Of a stretch of DNA of 18,033 nucleotides, positions 1 through 6,942 are shown piece after piece. The stretch lies in contig JAEZWL010000148.1 in NCBI GenBank assembly GCA_023420245.1, positions 1 through 18,033 on the forward strand. Direction: 5' to 3'. How positions within the stretch are numbered: the stretch's first letter is position 1; the number at the start of each line of letters is the position of its first letter. The stretch comes from Bacillota bacterium. Its GTDB lineage: Bacteria; Bacillota; Clostridia; Oscillospirales; Acutalibacteraceae. Both the position numbers and the translations under genes were made by a program. The notes beneath the pieces are model-generated. The model was not told the DNA's origin. It worked only from the letters and a program-made list of their open reading frames with translations, and did no database searches.

Positions 1-1170
1 GGTCAGTGCATCACACACTGCCCGGTCGGCGCGTTGAGGGAGCGTGATGATACCGACAAGGCGTTTGACGCTCTGGCGGACCCCAATAAGGTAACCGTTG
101 TTCAAATCGCCCCCGCCGTTCGCGCGGCGTGGGGAGAAACCCTCGGTCTGCCGCGAGAAAAGGCGACGGTGAAGCGATTGGTTTCCGCGCTCCGAAAAAT
201 GGGCTTCCGGTACATTTTTGATACCAATTTCAGCGCCGACCTTACCATTATGGAGGAAGGCAGCGAGTTTTTGGAGAAGCTGAGAAACAAAGAGAAGGAG
301 ACCTTTCCCCTGTTCACCTCCTGCTGCCCGGGCTGGGTTCGTTTCCTGAAATCCCAGTATCCCGACATGGTAAAGCAGCTCTCTACGGCAAAATCCCCGC
401 AGCAGATGTTCGGTGCGGTGGCAAAGAGCTATTACGCGGAGCAGATGGGGATTGATCCGAAACAGATTTATTCCATCTCCATTATGCCCTGTCTGGCAAA
501 GAAGGACGAGTGTGCCCAACCGGTACTGAATGACGCGGGCGCGGGACAGGATGTGGATTTGGTCCTCACGACCCGTGAAATTGACCGTATGATCCGCGCA
601 GAGCATATTCTGGTAAACGAACTGGAGGAAGAGGAGTTTGATACGCCTCTCGGCGTAGGCACCGGCGCGGCTGTGATTTTCGGCACCACCGGCGGCGTCA
701 TGCAGGCGGCTCTTCGTACCGCCCATTACCTTTTAACCGGGCAGAACCCGAACCCGGACGCATTCCGGGAGGTTGGAGGAATGGAGGGCTGGAAGGAAGC
801 GAGCTTTCAAATTGCCGATACCACTCTTCGTGTGGCGGTGGTCAACGGACTCGGCAACGCACGCAAGCTGGTCGAAGCACTCCGCAGCGGAAAGGTTTCC
901 TACGATTTCGTCGAAGTTATGGCCTGCCCCGGCGGCTGCGCGGGCGGTGGAGGACAGCCGATTAAGGAAGGCATGGAGCTTGCGGAAGCCAGAGGTGACG
1001 TACTCTACAGCCTGGATCAGGCAAACGAACTGCGTTTTTCCCATGAAAATCCGGCAATCATCAAGATTTATGAGGATTATTTTGAGAAGCCGCTTTCCCA
1101 TCGTTCCCACGAGTTGCTGCATACCGATCAGAACGACTGGATTTGCCCGCTTTCCCCCTATATACAATAA
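1..1170 (+). CDS. hydA: [FeFe] hydrogenase catalytic subunit (5' end outside window)
   Basis: This is the C-terminal 389 residues of an [FeFe] hydrogenase, which interconverts protons and H2 at the H-cluster in the cytoplasm. The reading frame is open from base 1, where a CxxxCP remnant (GQCITHCPVGAL) is the end of a ferredoxin-like [4Fe-4S] domain, so the true start lies upstream. All three H-cluster signatures are intact: TSCCPGW at 316-336, MPCLAKKDE at 484-510, and VEVMACPGGCAGGGGQP at 910-960, supplying the four cysteines that hold the cubane. The C-terminal small-subunit-like part (SHENPAI...KPLSHRSHELLHT) is also complete and carries a short extra tail. The SPQQM...KSYYAE stretch and the CPGGCAGGGGQP form of motif 3 resemble catalytic subunits of multimeric, electron-bifurcating (group A3) enzymes. 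That subtype is inferred, because the N-terminal domains and any partner genes are not visible. Confidence 0.95.
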   Translation, partial: GQCITHCPVGALRERDDTDKAFDALADPNKVTVVQIAPAVRAAWGETLGLPREKATVKRLVSALRKMGFRYIFDTNFSADLTIMEEGSEFLEKLRNKEKETFPLFTSCCPGWVRFLKSQYPDMVKQLSTAKSPQQMFGAVAKSYYAEQMGIDPKQIYSISIMPCLAKKDECAQPVLNDAGAGQDVDLVLTTREIDRMIRAEHILVNELEEEEFDTPLGVGTGAAVIFGTTGGVMQAALRTAHYLLTGQNPNPDAFREVGGMEGWKEASFQIADTTLRVAVVNGLGNARKLVEALRSGKVSYDFVEVMACPGGCAGGGGQPIKEGMELAEARGDVLYSLDQANELRFSHENPAIIKIYEDYFEKPLSHRSHELLHTDQNDWICPLSPYIQ

Positions 1171-1184
1171 CAGGGTTTCTGTAA

Positions 1185-1214
1185 AGCAACCGGTAGCAAT
1201 ATCGGCTGCTTTTT
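1185..1214 (+). terminator. Intrinsic terminator after the hydrogenase
   Basis: Arms AGCAACCG (1185-1192) and CGGCTGCT (1203-1210) pair with one A-C mismatch around a 10-nt loop. A run of five T ends at 1214. It starts 15 bases after the hydrogenase stop codon. Confidence 0.7.
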
Positions 1215-1330
1215 GAATGCCGTTTAGACCCCGCCCGGTCGGCTTGCCGCTGTTTATAGTCGATTGCTACTATATGTGACGGCAGACAAAAGCTTCCTGT
1301 TAAGGGAGGGTTGATTTGGCGGATTATATA

Positions 1331-1359
1331 TTGTTTCCTGTCGAAAAAACTGATATGAT
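1331..1359 (+). promoter_or_regulatory. Candidate sigma-A promoter for the HAD phosphatase
   Basis: TTGTTT (1331-1336) and TATGAT (1354-1359) are separated by exactly 17 bases, 49 bases upstream of the start codon. The -10 matches 5/6 but the -35 only 3/6, so this is the best candidate rather than a certain promoter. The rest of the 1215-1408 gap shows no other feature I can name. Confidence 0.45.
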
Positions 1360-1408
1360 AGGACAGACCGAAAACGGCAAAATGCTTATTTGAACGGAGA
1401 AACCGTGT

Positions 1409-2218
1409 ATGAAATATAAACTTCTGGTTCTGGATATCGACGGAACATTAACCAATTCGCAAAAAGAGGTAACGGAGCATACCCGAAAAACGCTGCGGAG
1501 GCTTCAGGAGAACGGAGTGAGGATCGCTCTGGCTTCAGGCAGACCGACCTGCGGCATCGTTCCGATTGCCCAACAGCTGGAGCTGGAAAAATACGGCGGA
1601 TTTATCCTGTCCTTTAATGGAGCGAAAATTGAAGAATACGGCACCGGCAGACTGATTTATGAAAAAACGATACCGGGAGCAATGACAAAGCGCCTGTACG
1701 ACTTAGCGCAGGAAAACAAAGTCAATATCATTACCTATCAGGATGAATATGTGATTACGGAAAACGCGGACAACGCATACGTCAAGCTGGAACTGAAGGT
1801 TAACCGGATGAAGGCCAGAGAGGTCGACTCCTTCGTAAGCTATGTGGATTTTCCGGTTGCCAAATGCCTGATGGTAGAGGACGGGGATTATCTGGCCGGC
1901 GTGGAAACAAAGGTAAAAACAGAGGTGGGCGAAGACCTGAGCGTTTACCGGTCGGAGCCGTTTTTTCTGGAGATTATGCCCCAAAATATCGATAAGGCGC
2001 ACGCACTGAAAAAGCTTTTGGATTACATGGAGATTACCAAAGAGGAAATGGTCGCCTGTGGCGACGGCTTCAACGATTTGACCATGATCAAATACGCGGG
2101 TCTGGGTGTGGCAATGGAAAACGCGCAGGATGTGGTGAAAGAAGCGGCAGACTATATCGCTCCCGCAAACGATGACGACGGGGTTGCCTTTGTCGTCAAC
2201 AAATTTATGCTTGCATAA
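1409..2218 (+). CDS. Cof-type HAD-superfamily hydrolase (sugar-phosphate phosphatase-like)
   Basis: A 269-residue cytosolic phosphatase of the HAD superfamily, type IIB (Cof subfamily), the usual length for the family. Motif I is DIDGTLT (residues 9-15), with D9 as the expected nucleophile and D11 as acid/base. Motif II is the SGR at 43-45, motif III is probably K196 in the DKAHAL segment, and motif IV is GDGFND (218-223), whose acidic residues bind Mg2+. The cap domain lies between motifs II and III. Members dephosphorylate sugar phosphates, flavin or cofactor precursors, and the substrate cannot be read from sequence. The ATG at 1409 has a GGAG ribosome binding site 9 bases upstream. The gene appears monocistronic, with terminators on both sides. 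Confidence 0.93.
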   Translation: MKYKLLVLDIDGTLTNSQKEVTEHTRKTLRRLQENGVRIALASGRPTCGIVPIAQQLELEKYGGFILSFNGAKIEEYGTGRLIYEKTIPGAMTKRLYDLAQENKVNIITYQDEYVITENADNAYVKLELKVNRMKAREVDSFVSYVDFPVAKCLMVEDGDYLAGVETKVKTEVGEDLSVYRSEPFFLEIMPQNIDKAHALKKLLDYMEITKEEMVACGDGFNDLTMIKYAGLGVAMENAQDVVKEAADYIAPANDDDGVAFVVNKFMLA

Positions 2219-2239
2219 AAAATGCCGAGAGGCATTTTT
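2218..2239. terminator. Bidirectional intrinsic terminator between convergent genes
   Basis: AAAAATGCC (2218-2226), loop GAGA and GGCATTTTT (2231-2239) form a perfect 9-bp stem with A/T tracts on both sides. It overlaps the HAD stop codon and can also end minus-strand transcripts from the serine hydrolase. Confidence 0.9.
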
Positions 2240-2252
2240 TATTTGGATACGG

Positions 2253-2290
2253 CAAGGAAGCCGGGAGTCAATGAACTCCCGGCTTCCTTG
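2253..2290. repeat. 16-bp perfect inverted repeat
   Basis: CAAGGAAGCCGGGAGT (2253-2268) and its exact complement (2275-2290) are separated by 6 bases. There is no T tract on either strand, so it is not a simple intrinsic terminator. It lies 10 bases past the stop codon of the minus-strand hydrolase and 13 bases from the bidirectional terminator. It would form a very stable 3'-UTR hairpin, perhaps protecting the mRNA end. Confidence 0.85.
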
Positions 2291-2299
2291 CGGAAACGG

Positions 2300-4183
2300 C
2301 TAAATCTTCATCGCGTTCATAGTATACATAAAAATAACATTTACCGCAGCGAACGCCGTCGTTACCGTGTACCATATTTTAGCCGGATATGCGGCTTTGT
2401 TCTTTAGCCAGGTTACGAAAACAAATCCAGCCGCGGTGACCGTGAGTATAAGCGAAAGATAACCAATTACAGGGAGCGACGGAATTGCGTAGGATAATAC
2501 CGGCGCGGTATCGGCTTCCATGCTTTTTATTCCGATAAACGCGTTCACACCATAATAACAGAAAATGACAACGCACATTGCAAATGTAGTAAGCTTGTGA
2601 ACGGTTGCAAAGCGATTTTGTTGTTTGCGGTTACGAATCAGAGATACGATCAGCCACAAAATAGAGAGGAAGAATACCGGAAGCCCGAGTAGAGACGCAA
2701 TGAATAAGTAATTGCTGAGATCAGGGATTCTTTCATAATCCGAGCCAATGATGTTTAACACGGTCTGACTGCCGGAGATGGTGATTCTGCAATAATAACC
2801 AGAATCTTTGCAGTAAAACATTCCTTTGCCCACGTAGTCAAAATCCCAGTTCAAACCGTCGCCGGAAAAATTAAGCTTCCCGTTTTTATCGCAGCTAACA
2901 CTACAGGTAACAAGCAGGGATTTCAGCTTGGTTGCGTCAGTCAGCCCGTATCCGTCAAAGGTGTAACGCCCGGTGATTTTGTCGGGGTTCATATCAAAAG
3001 GAACCTTATCGGCAAACGCGGGGGAGGATTCTCCCGCATCTTTTCTCTCTGTGAAATAGCCATAAAATTGATCGATCAGTTCATTGCAGACCTTGCCGCT
3101 GTCCTTGGAATCCGTATTGATTGTGACAAACAGGCCGATGTTCTTTTCCGGCAGGAGGGTCATTTTGGAGGAAAACGACGGAAGGTATCCGCCGAATTCA
3201 ATGGTTCGGTAGCCGTTTCGGATGGCTTCATAAAAACCGAGCGTGTACCCGGTTAATCGGCTGTCTGCCGGATAATGGTGAGCGTGCATATTTTCTGCAA
3301 CGTCCCTGGGCAGAATGCTTTTTCCTTCATATTGCCCGTCGTTCAGGTGCATCAGCATAAATTTTGCCATATCGGAAGCGGTCGCACAAATTGAGCCGCT
3401 TGGGTGATCGCTGATCAATGTATAGGCGGTTTCCGTATACTTGCCGTTTTTATATTGATAGGGTTTCGTCATATTGGACAGAATGGAGGCGGTCAGTCCA
3501 TAAGACGAATGATTCATACCCAGCGGTTTCAACAGGTTTTCCGTCACATATCGGTCAAACGGCATGCCGGAGGCTTTTTCAACTAGATAGCCGGCCAGAG
3601 CCATCGCGTAAACATTATACTGGCAGAAGGTGCCCGGTTCCCGGACGACCGGCGGCAGGTTTTTCTTCAGCACGCTTTCCAGAGGTTCCATGGACTGGAA
3701 AAAAATATCCCCTTTGCTTTTGAGATAGAGCGGATCACGGATATCCAGTCCGGAGGTATGGGTCAAAAGCTGCTCCAGAGTAACCGGTTTTGAATAAGGA
3801 TTTATAATTTTGAATGCAGTAAGGTATTGGTTCACATCTTGGTTTAGGGACAATTTATTCTGACTGACCATCTGCATAGCGGCGGTCGCGGTAAAAAGCT
3901 TTGAGACGGACGCAACCTGAAACGCGGTTGTTTCCGCGTTTACCGGGGTTTTCTTCGAAAGATCGGTGTAACCGTAGCCTTTCTGGAAATAAATTTTTCC
4001 ATCTTTCACAACCGATACGGCCGCGCCCGCAACATGATAGTCGTTGAGCACGGTTTGCATATAATCATCGGTTATTTGTTCAAAAGTCGGCTGACCTGAT
4101 GTTTGCGCGTATACGAATGTATTACACATGGAAAGCAGCAATGTTAACACCAGAGCGATTGGAAGCAACTTGGATTTTTTCAT
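2300..4183 (-). CDS. Class C beta-lactamase-family serine hydrolase with C-terminal membrane domain
   Basis: A 627-residue secreted or membrane-anchored protein of the beta-lactamase/penicillin-binding (AmpC/EstB-like) family. Residues 1-26 look like a Sec signal peptide (MKKSK, hydrophobic core, cleavage near VYA-Q). The nucleophile motif SVSK is at 92-95 and the class C LLTHTSGL segment at 139-146. Where the family has YxN, this protein reads YNV (189-191), and the usual HGG is FGG (330-332). Activity is therefore uncertain, though the SxxK pair is intact. After a beta-rich linker (about 400-485) come four predicted transmembrane helices (about 492-516, 531-552, 566-592 and 604-622). Family members are D,D-peptidases, esterases or peptide hydrolases acting on the cell surface. 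I chose the internal ATG at 4183 over the first ATG of the open frame because it directly starts a signal peptide and has GAGAGGT just upstream. Confidence 0.88.
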   Translation of the reverse strand: MKKSKLLPIALVLTLLLSMCNTFVYAQTSGQPTFEQITDDYMQTVLNDYHVAGAAVSVVKDGKIYFQKGYGYTDLSKKTPVNAETTAFQVASVSKLFTATAAMQMVSQNKLSLNQDVNQYLTAFKIINPYSKPVTLEQLLTHTSGLDIRDPLYLKSKGDIFFQSMEPLESVLKKNLPPVVREPGTFCQYNVYAMALAGYLVEKASGMPFDRYVTENLLKPLGMNHSSYGLTASILSNMTKPYQYKNGKYTETAYTLISDHPSGSICATASDMAKFMLMHLNDGQYEGKSILPRDVAENMHAHHYPADSRLTGYTLGFYEAIRNGYRTIEFGGYLPSFSSKMTLLPEKNIGLFVTINTDSKDSGKVCNELIDQFYGYFTERKDAGESSPAFADKVPFDMNPDKITGRYTFDGYGLTDATKLKSLLVTCSVSCDKNGKLNFSGDGLNWDFDYVGKGMFYCKDSGYYCRITISGSQTVLNIIGSDYERIPDLSNYLFIASLLGLPVFFLSILWLIVSLIRNRKQQNRFATVHKLTTFAMCVVIFCYYGVNAFIGIKSMEADTAPVLSYAIPSLPVIGYLSLILTVTAAGFVFVTWLKNKAAYPAKIWYTVTTAFAAVNVIFMYTMNAMKI

Positions 4184-4254
4184 ACAATACCTCTCAGCTA
4201 TTTCTTGATAGCCATATTGTATGGTAATCTCCAAATTACAGCCATAGATTTTTC

Positions 4255-4282
4255 TTACATTAAACTTACACTATTGTCACAT
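4255..4282 (-). promoter_or_regulatory. Three 11-bp-phased direct repeats upstream of the serine hydrolase
   Basis: On the minus strand the hexamers ATGTGA, GTGTAA and ATGTAA recur with an exact 11-base period (plus-strand positions 4277-4282, 4266-4271 and 4255-4260). Downstream a TACAAT -10-like box (4216-4221) has only a poor -35 (TGGCTG) 17 bases before it. Tandem half-sites on one helix face next to a weak -35 are typical of activation by OmpR-type response regulators. The regulator is not identified. Confidence 0.4.
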
Positions 4283-4302
4283 TAATGAAAGATGCGCTTC
4301 CG

Positions 4303-5652
4303 TTACCGCAGAATCTTTAATTTCTTTAACGTGAAATAGAGGACGGCAAGAAGCACAAAGAGCGAAACACTCCCCACCAGACCGGAAACCTGTCCCGGGT
4401 AGAGCGGCGAGGTAGCCAGCACGGCTACGACCATGAGGGCGGTAAAGACGGAGGTGTACGGATAGCCGGGAACCCGGTATTTCAGCTTCTCGGGGTGCTC
4501 CTTTAAGGTTTTCTTCCGGTAGAAATAATGGGTCACGGAAATCGTCAGCCAGTTGAACATTGCCAGAAAGCCGCTTGTTACCGCCAGTATCACAAAAATT
4601 TTGTCCGGAATGAAGTAAGACAGAATTGCCGTGAAAAGCAGTGCGATGCTGCTCATCCCCAGTGCGTACACGGGAACATGGTTTTTGCTCGTTTTTAAAA
4701 ATAGTTGAGAGGCCTGTTTGTCCCGGCTGAGGGAATACAGCATTCGGGAAGAGCTATACATGGAGGAATTCAGCCCGGAAAGCGCGGCGGATAAAACGAT
4801 GAGATTCAGGAGACTGTCCGAAAACGGGATGCCGATCCTTTGAAAAATAAAAACAAACGGGCTTTCCGATTCCGAAATCAACTGCCACGGCGTGAGCAGG
4901 ATTAAAAACAGGATGGAGAACGTATACAGGGTGGTTACCGACGCACTGATGACCGAGATAGCCGGCGGCGCGTTCTTTTCCGGACTTTCCGTATCCGCGA
5001 TCGCCAGCCCGATAATCCCCGTTCCGGTGAAAGAAAACATCACCATAATCATTGAGGAGGCAACGCCTCCAAAGCCTTTCGGCAGAAAGCTTGCCGCAGA
5101 CTGAAACGGATTGGCAAGCTTCAGCGAATGAAGCGGAACCAGCCCTGTCAGCGCAAGCAGACCAAAAAGAATGAACAGCGTCAGCGCTATCACCTTAATC
5201 GAAGCCAGAATACTTTCCATCCGACTCAGCCCCTTCAGGTCATTCAGATTAATCACCGTCATCATGACCGTATAGATAATGCAGAAAACCCAAAGTGGAA
5301 CCTTGGGAAACCAGAAGCGGGTAAAAATAGCGGCCGCGGTAACTTCGCCCGCCATACCCAGGATTCCGCTGAGCCAGAACATCCAGCCGTTAACGAAACC
5401 GATCCATGGGCCGAAAATCTCAGAGGCGTGAACCCGAAATGCGCCCGGCGCGGGATTTACCACACACATTTCCGTAATGAACATCACTTCAAACGTCATA
5501 ATCAGTCCGCCGATCAGGTACGAGAGGATGGCACCCGGTCCGGCGGCGGCAATTACCGTGGAGCTGCCCAGAAAAATGCCGGAGCCTATGATATTTCCAA
5601 GCGACATAATGATCAGATGGTTTCGATTAAACCCTTTTTCAACCTTTTTCAA
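4303..5652 (-). CDS. APC-family amino-acid permease
   Basis: A 449-residue integral membrane protein with about 12 hydrophobic segments, the normal size for amino acid-polyamine-organocation carriers that use an ion gradient to import amino acids. The first helix carries the family signature GNIIGSGIF (residues 19-27), which lines the substrate site. The segment after it (AGPGAILSYLIGG) and the Glu-containing third helix also fit. It most resembles the AAT/GABA-permease-like branch, but substrate is not readable. The start is a TTG at 5652: the codon immediately upstream in frame is a stop, and AAGGA sits 7 bases before the TTG. The next ATG (residue 16) would delete part of helix 1. A 119-bp gap containing possible control sites separates it from the downstream serine hydrolase, so cotranscription is uncertain. 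Confidence 0.93.
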   Translation of the reverse strand: MKKVEKGFNRNHLIIMSLGNIIGSGIFLGSSTVIAAAGPGAILSYLIGGLIMTFEVMFITEMCVVNPAPGAFRVHASEIFGPWIGFVNGWMFWLSGILGMAGEVTAAAIFTRFWFPKVPLWVFCIIYTVMMTVINLNDLKGLSRMESILASIKVIALTLFILFGLLALTGLVPLHSLKLANPFQSAASFLPKGFGGVASSMIMVMFSFTGTGIIGLAIADTESPEKNAPPAISVISASVTTLYTFSILFLILLTPWQLISESESPFVFIFQRIGIPFSDSLLNLIVLSAALSGLNSSMYSSSRMLYSLSRDKQASQLFLKTSKNHVPVYALGMSSIALLFTAILSYFIPDKIFVILAVTSGFLAMFNWLTISVTHYFYRKKTLKEHPEKLKYRVPGYPYTSVFTALMVVAVLATSPLYPGQVSGLVGSVSLFVLLAVLYFTLKKLKILR

Positions 5653-5705
5653 TTATATTTCCTTTCATAGCCGTTTCCCATTATTTTCACCGGAAAAACC
5701 GAATT

Positions 5706-5748
5706 CAACCAAACGAGCTGAAAAAATCATTTACAGCTCGTTTGGTTG
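5706..5748. repeat. 15-bp perfect inverted repeat between divergent genes
   Basis: CAACCAAACGAGCTG (5706-5720) and its exact complement (5734-5748) flank a 13-base A/T-rich loop. On the plus strand TTTCTTTTT follows (5749-5757), so it looks like an intrinsic terminator, yet no plus-strand gene lies upstream. On the minus strand it falls in the probable leader of the permease, 54 bases before the TTG start, and is followed by a GGTTTTT run. It could be an attenuator, an operator or the terminator of a lost gene. Confidence 0.8.
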
Positions 5749-5835
5749 TTTCTTTTTGCGCGTATCCCGTTCTCCGCGAAAGAAAAGGAAACTTTTTTGA
5801 TTTTTCAGCATAATTCTATATTAAACCGACTTGTT

Positions 5836-5865
5836 CATTCCGGCTTCCGGAATGCTGAATTTTTT
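5836..5865 (+). terminator. Terminator-like hairpin in the leader of the CmpB-type gene
   Basis: CATTCCGG (5836-5843), loop CTT and CCGGAATG (5847-5854) form a perfect stem. Six T follow at 5860-5865, only 18 bases before the ribosome binding site of the next gene. A possible -10 (TATATT, 5817-5822) lies upstream, though its -35 is poor. If used, the hairpin would sit inside the transcribed leader. Confidence 0.5.
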
Positions 5866-5897
5866 CAAAACTCTTTTCTGTTTGGAGGCGTATCACG

Positions 5898-6608
5898 GTG
5901 ATGCTTCGTCATAAATTAAAATCCGCAAAGCCGGAACCTGTTTTGCGCCTTTCAAACAGACCAAAAAGCCTTGTGTTTATCAGGGACTGCAATTTCTATA
6001 AGCTTTTCTGGGTGTTTCTGATCGGCAGCGTATTCGGCTGCTACATGGAGCAGTTCGGGTATTATTCCTTCTGCGGAATCTGGGAGAGCCGGGCAGGGGT
6101 TGTTTGGGGCTCATTCAGTGAAATCTATGGCTTCGGCGCCGTATTGGTTTACGCGATTCTTCGTAAAATCAAAAGCCCGATCGTTATCTTTGTTACCGCC
6201 ATGTTCTGCGGAGCGGCGTTTGAGTATGCCGCCGGTCTTTTTCAAGAGCTCGCGTTCGGCTCCCAATCATGGAATTACAGCAACGAGGAATGGAACCTCG
6301 GCGGAAAGACCTGTTTGAAATACGCTTTTTTCTGGGGTCTGCTCGGCTTTGTTTTTGTCCGCTGGATATTTCCGGGCATGGATCATCTGCTTGAAAAAAT
6401 TAAGGGCAGGGCGGCGCTCACGGCTACCTGGGCTTTGCTCATATTTATGGTGCTGAACCTGCTCCTGTCTTCCCTTGCGGTGGAGCGTTGGAACGAAAGG
6501 CTTCGCGGTCTGCCTTCCACCGGTTCTCTGAATTTCATTCTGGATGAATATTACGGGAATGAAAGGATGGAGAATATCTATCCCCATATGAATTTTTATC
6601 AAAAATAA
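5898..6608 (+). CDS. CmpB-type multi-pass membrane protein (PF06541-like, putative ABC-transporter type IV)
   Basis: A 236-residue membrane protein with about five hydrophobic segments (roughly 35-50, 73-88, 93-113, 138-158 and 175-193). Several features match the PF06541 family: GCYME in helix 1 (47-51), an SRAGVVWG loop (64-71), YGFGA (77-81), FEY...E (108-117), WNYSNEEWNLGGKTCLKY (125-142) and a following WG. The family is named as a putative ABC transporter component, but its function is not established and no ATPase is adjacent. A GTG at 5898 and an ATG at 5901 are both usable; GGAGG (5884-5888) sits 9 and 12 bases from them, favouring the GTG slightly. It is transcribed divergently from the amino-acid permease and appears to be a single-gene unit. 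Confidence 0.82.
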   Translation: MMLRHKLKSAKPEPVLRLSNRPKSLVFIRDCNFYKLFWVFLIGSVFGCYMEQFGYYSFCGIWESRAGVVWGSFSEIYGFGAVLVYAILRKIKSPIVIFVTAMFCGAAFEYAAGLFQELAFGSQSWNYSNEEWNLGGKTCLKYAFFWGLLGFVFVRWIFPGMDHLLEKIKGRAALTATWALLIFMVLNLLLSSLAVERWNERLRGLPSTGSLNFILDEYYGNERMENIYPHMNFYQK

Positions 6609-6942
6609 ACAAGCTTTCTACTGATAAGCTTTTATTACTGTTTTTTGTTTTGAAAACCCCCAAGCAGCTTTCGCCTATTTATTTTACGAAAGGATTTGAT
6701 TCTTATAAAATATATTGTATAATTATTATAGTTTGCAATTATTGGACAATCTCAATATTAATTATTAACAAAATTGTATTACAGTGTCGTAAGTGACAAC
6801 TTTTTAAGTTCACTTAATCCACGCAATTAATTTTTACCTTTGTCTTGCGATACGCGGCAGGCGCAAAATCATTTCGATTAACCCCACAAAGTGAATATAA
6901 AACGGATGAGTTCAGCGACGTCAAATCATAAAAGGGGGACAT
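6609..6942. other. 334-bp AT-rich gap: weak terminator, promoter and long leader
   Basis: No protein-coding potential is visible here. A weak hairpin (AAGCTT at 6611-6616 and 6626-6631, followed by TTATT) may end the upstream gene. A strong promoter follows at 6696-6723, then about 210 bases of untranslated leader before the kinase. The leader contains the palindrome TTAAGTTCACTTAA (6814-6827), and AAGTGA (6791-6796) pairs with TCACTT within it, giving a possible operator. I recognise no known riboswitch fold. Confidence 0.6.
6696..6723 (+). promoter_or_regulatory. Sigma-A promoter for the two-component pair
   Basis: TTGATT (6696-6701), 16-base spacer and a consensus TATAAT (6718-6723). Initiation would be near 6730, giving a leader of about 210 nt. 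A weaker alternative (TTGCAA 6733-6738, TATTAA 6756-6761, 17-base spacer) lies just downstream. Confidence 0.65.

Noticed and set aside
733..1167. Minus-strand open frame opposite the hydrogenase
   Set aside because: The plus strand carries the H-cluster motifs; the opposite frame has no family features and arises from codon bias.
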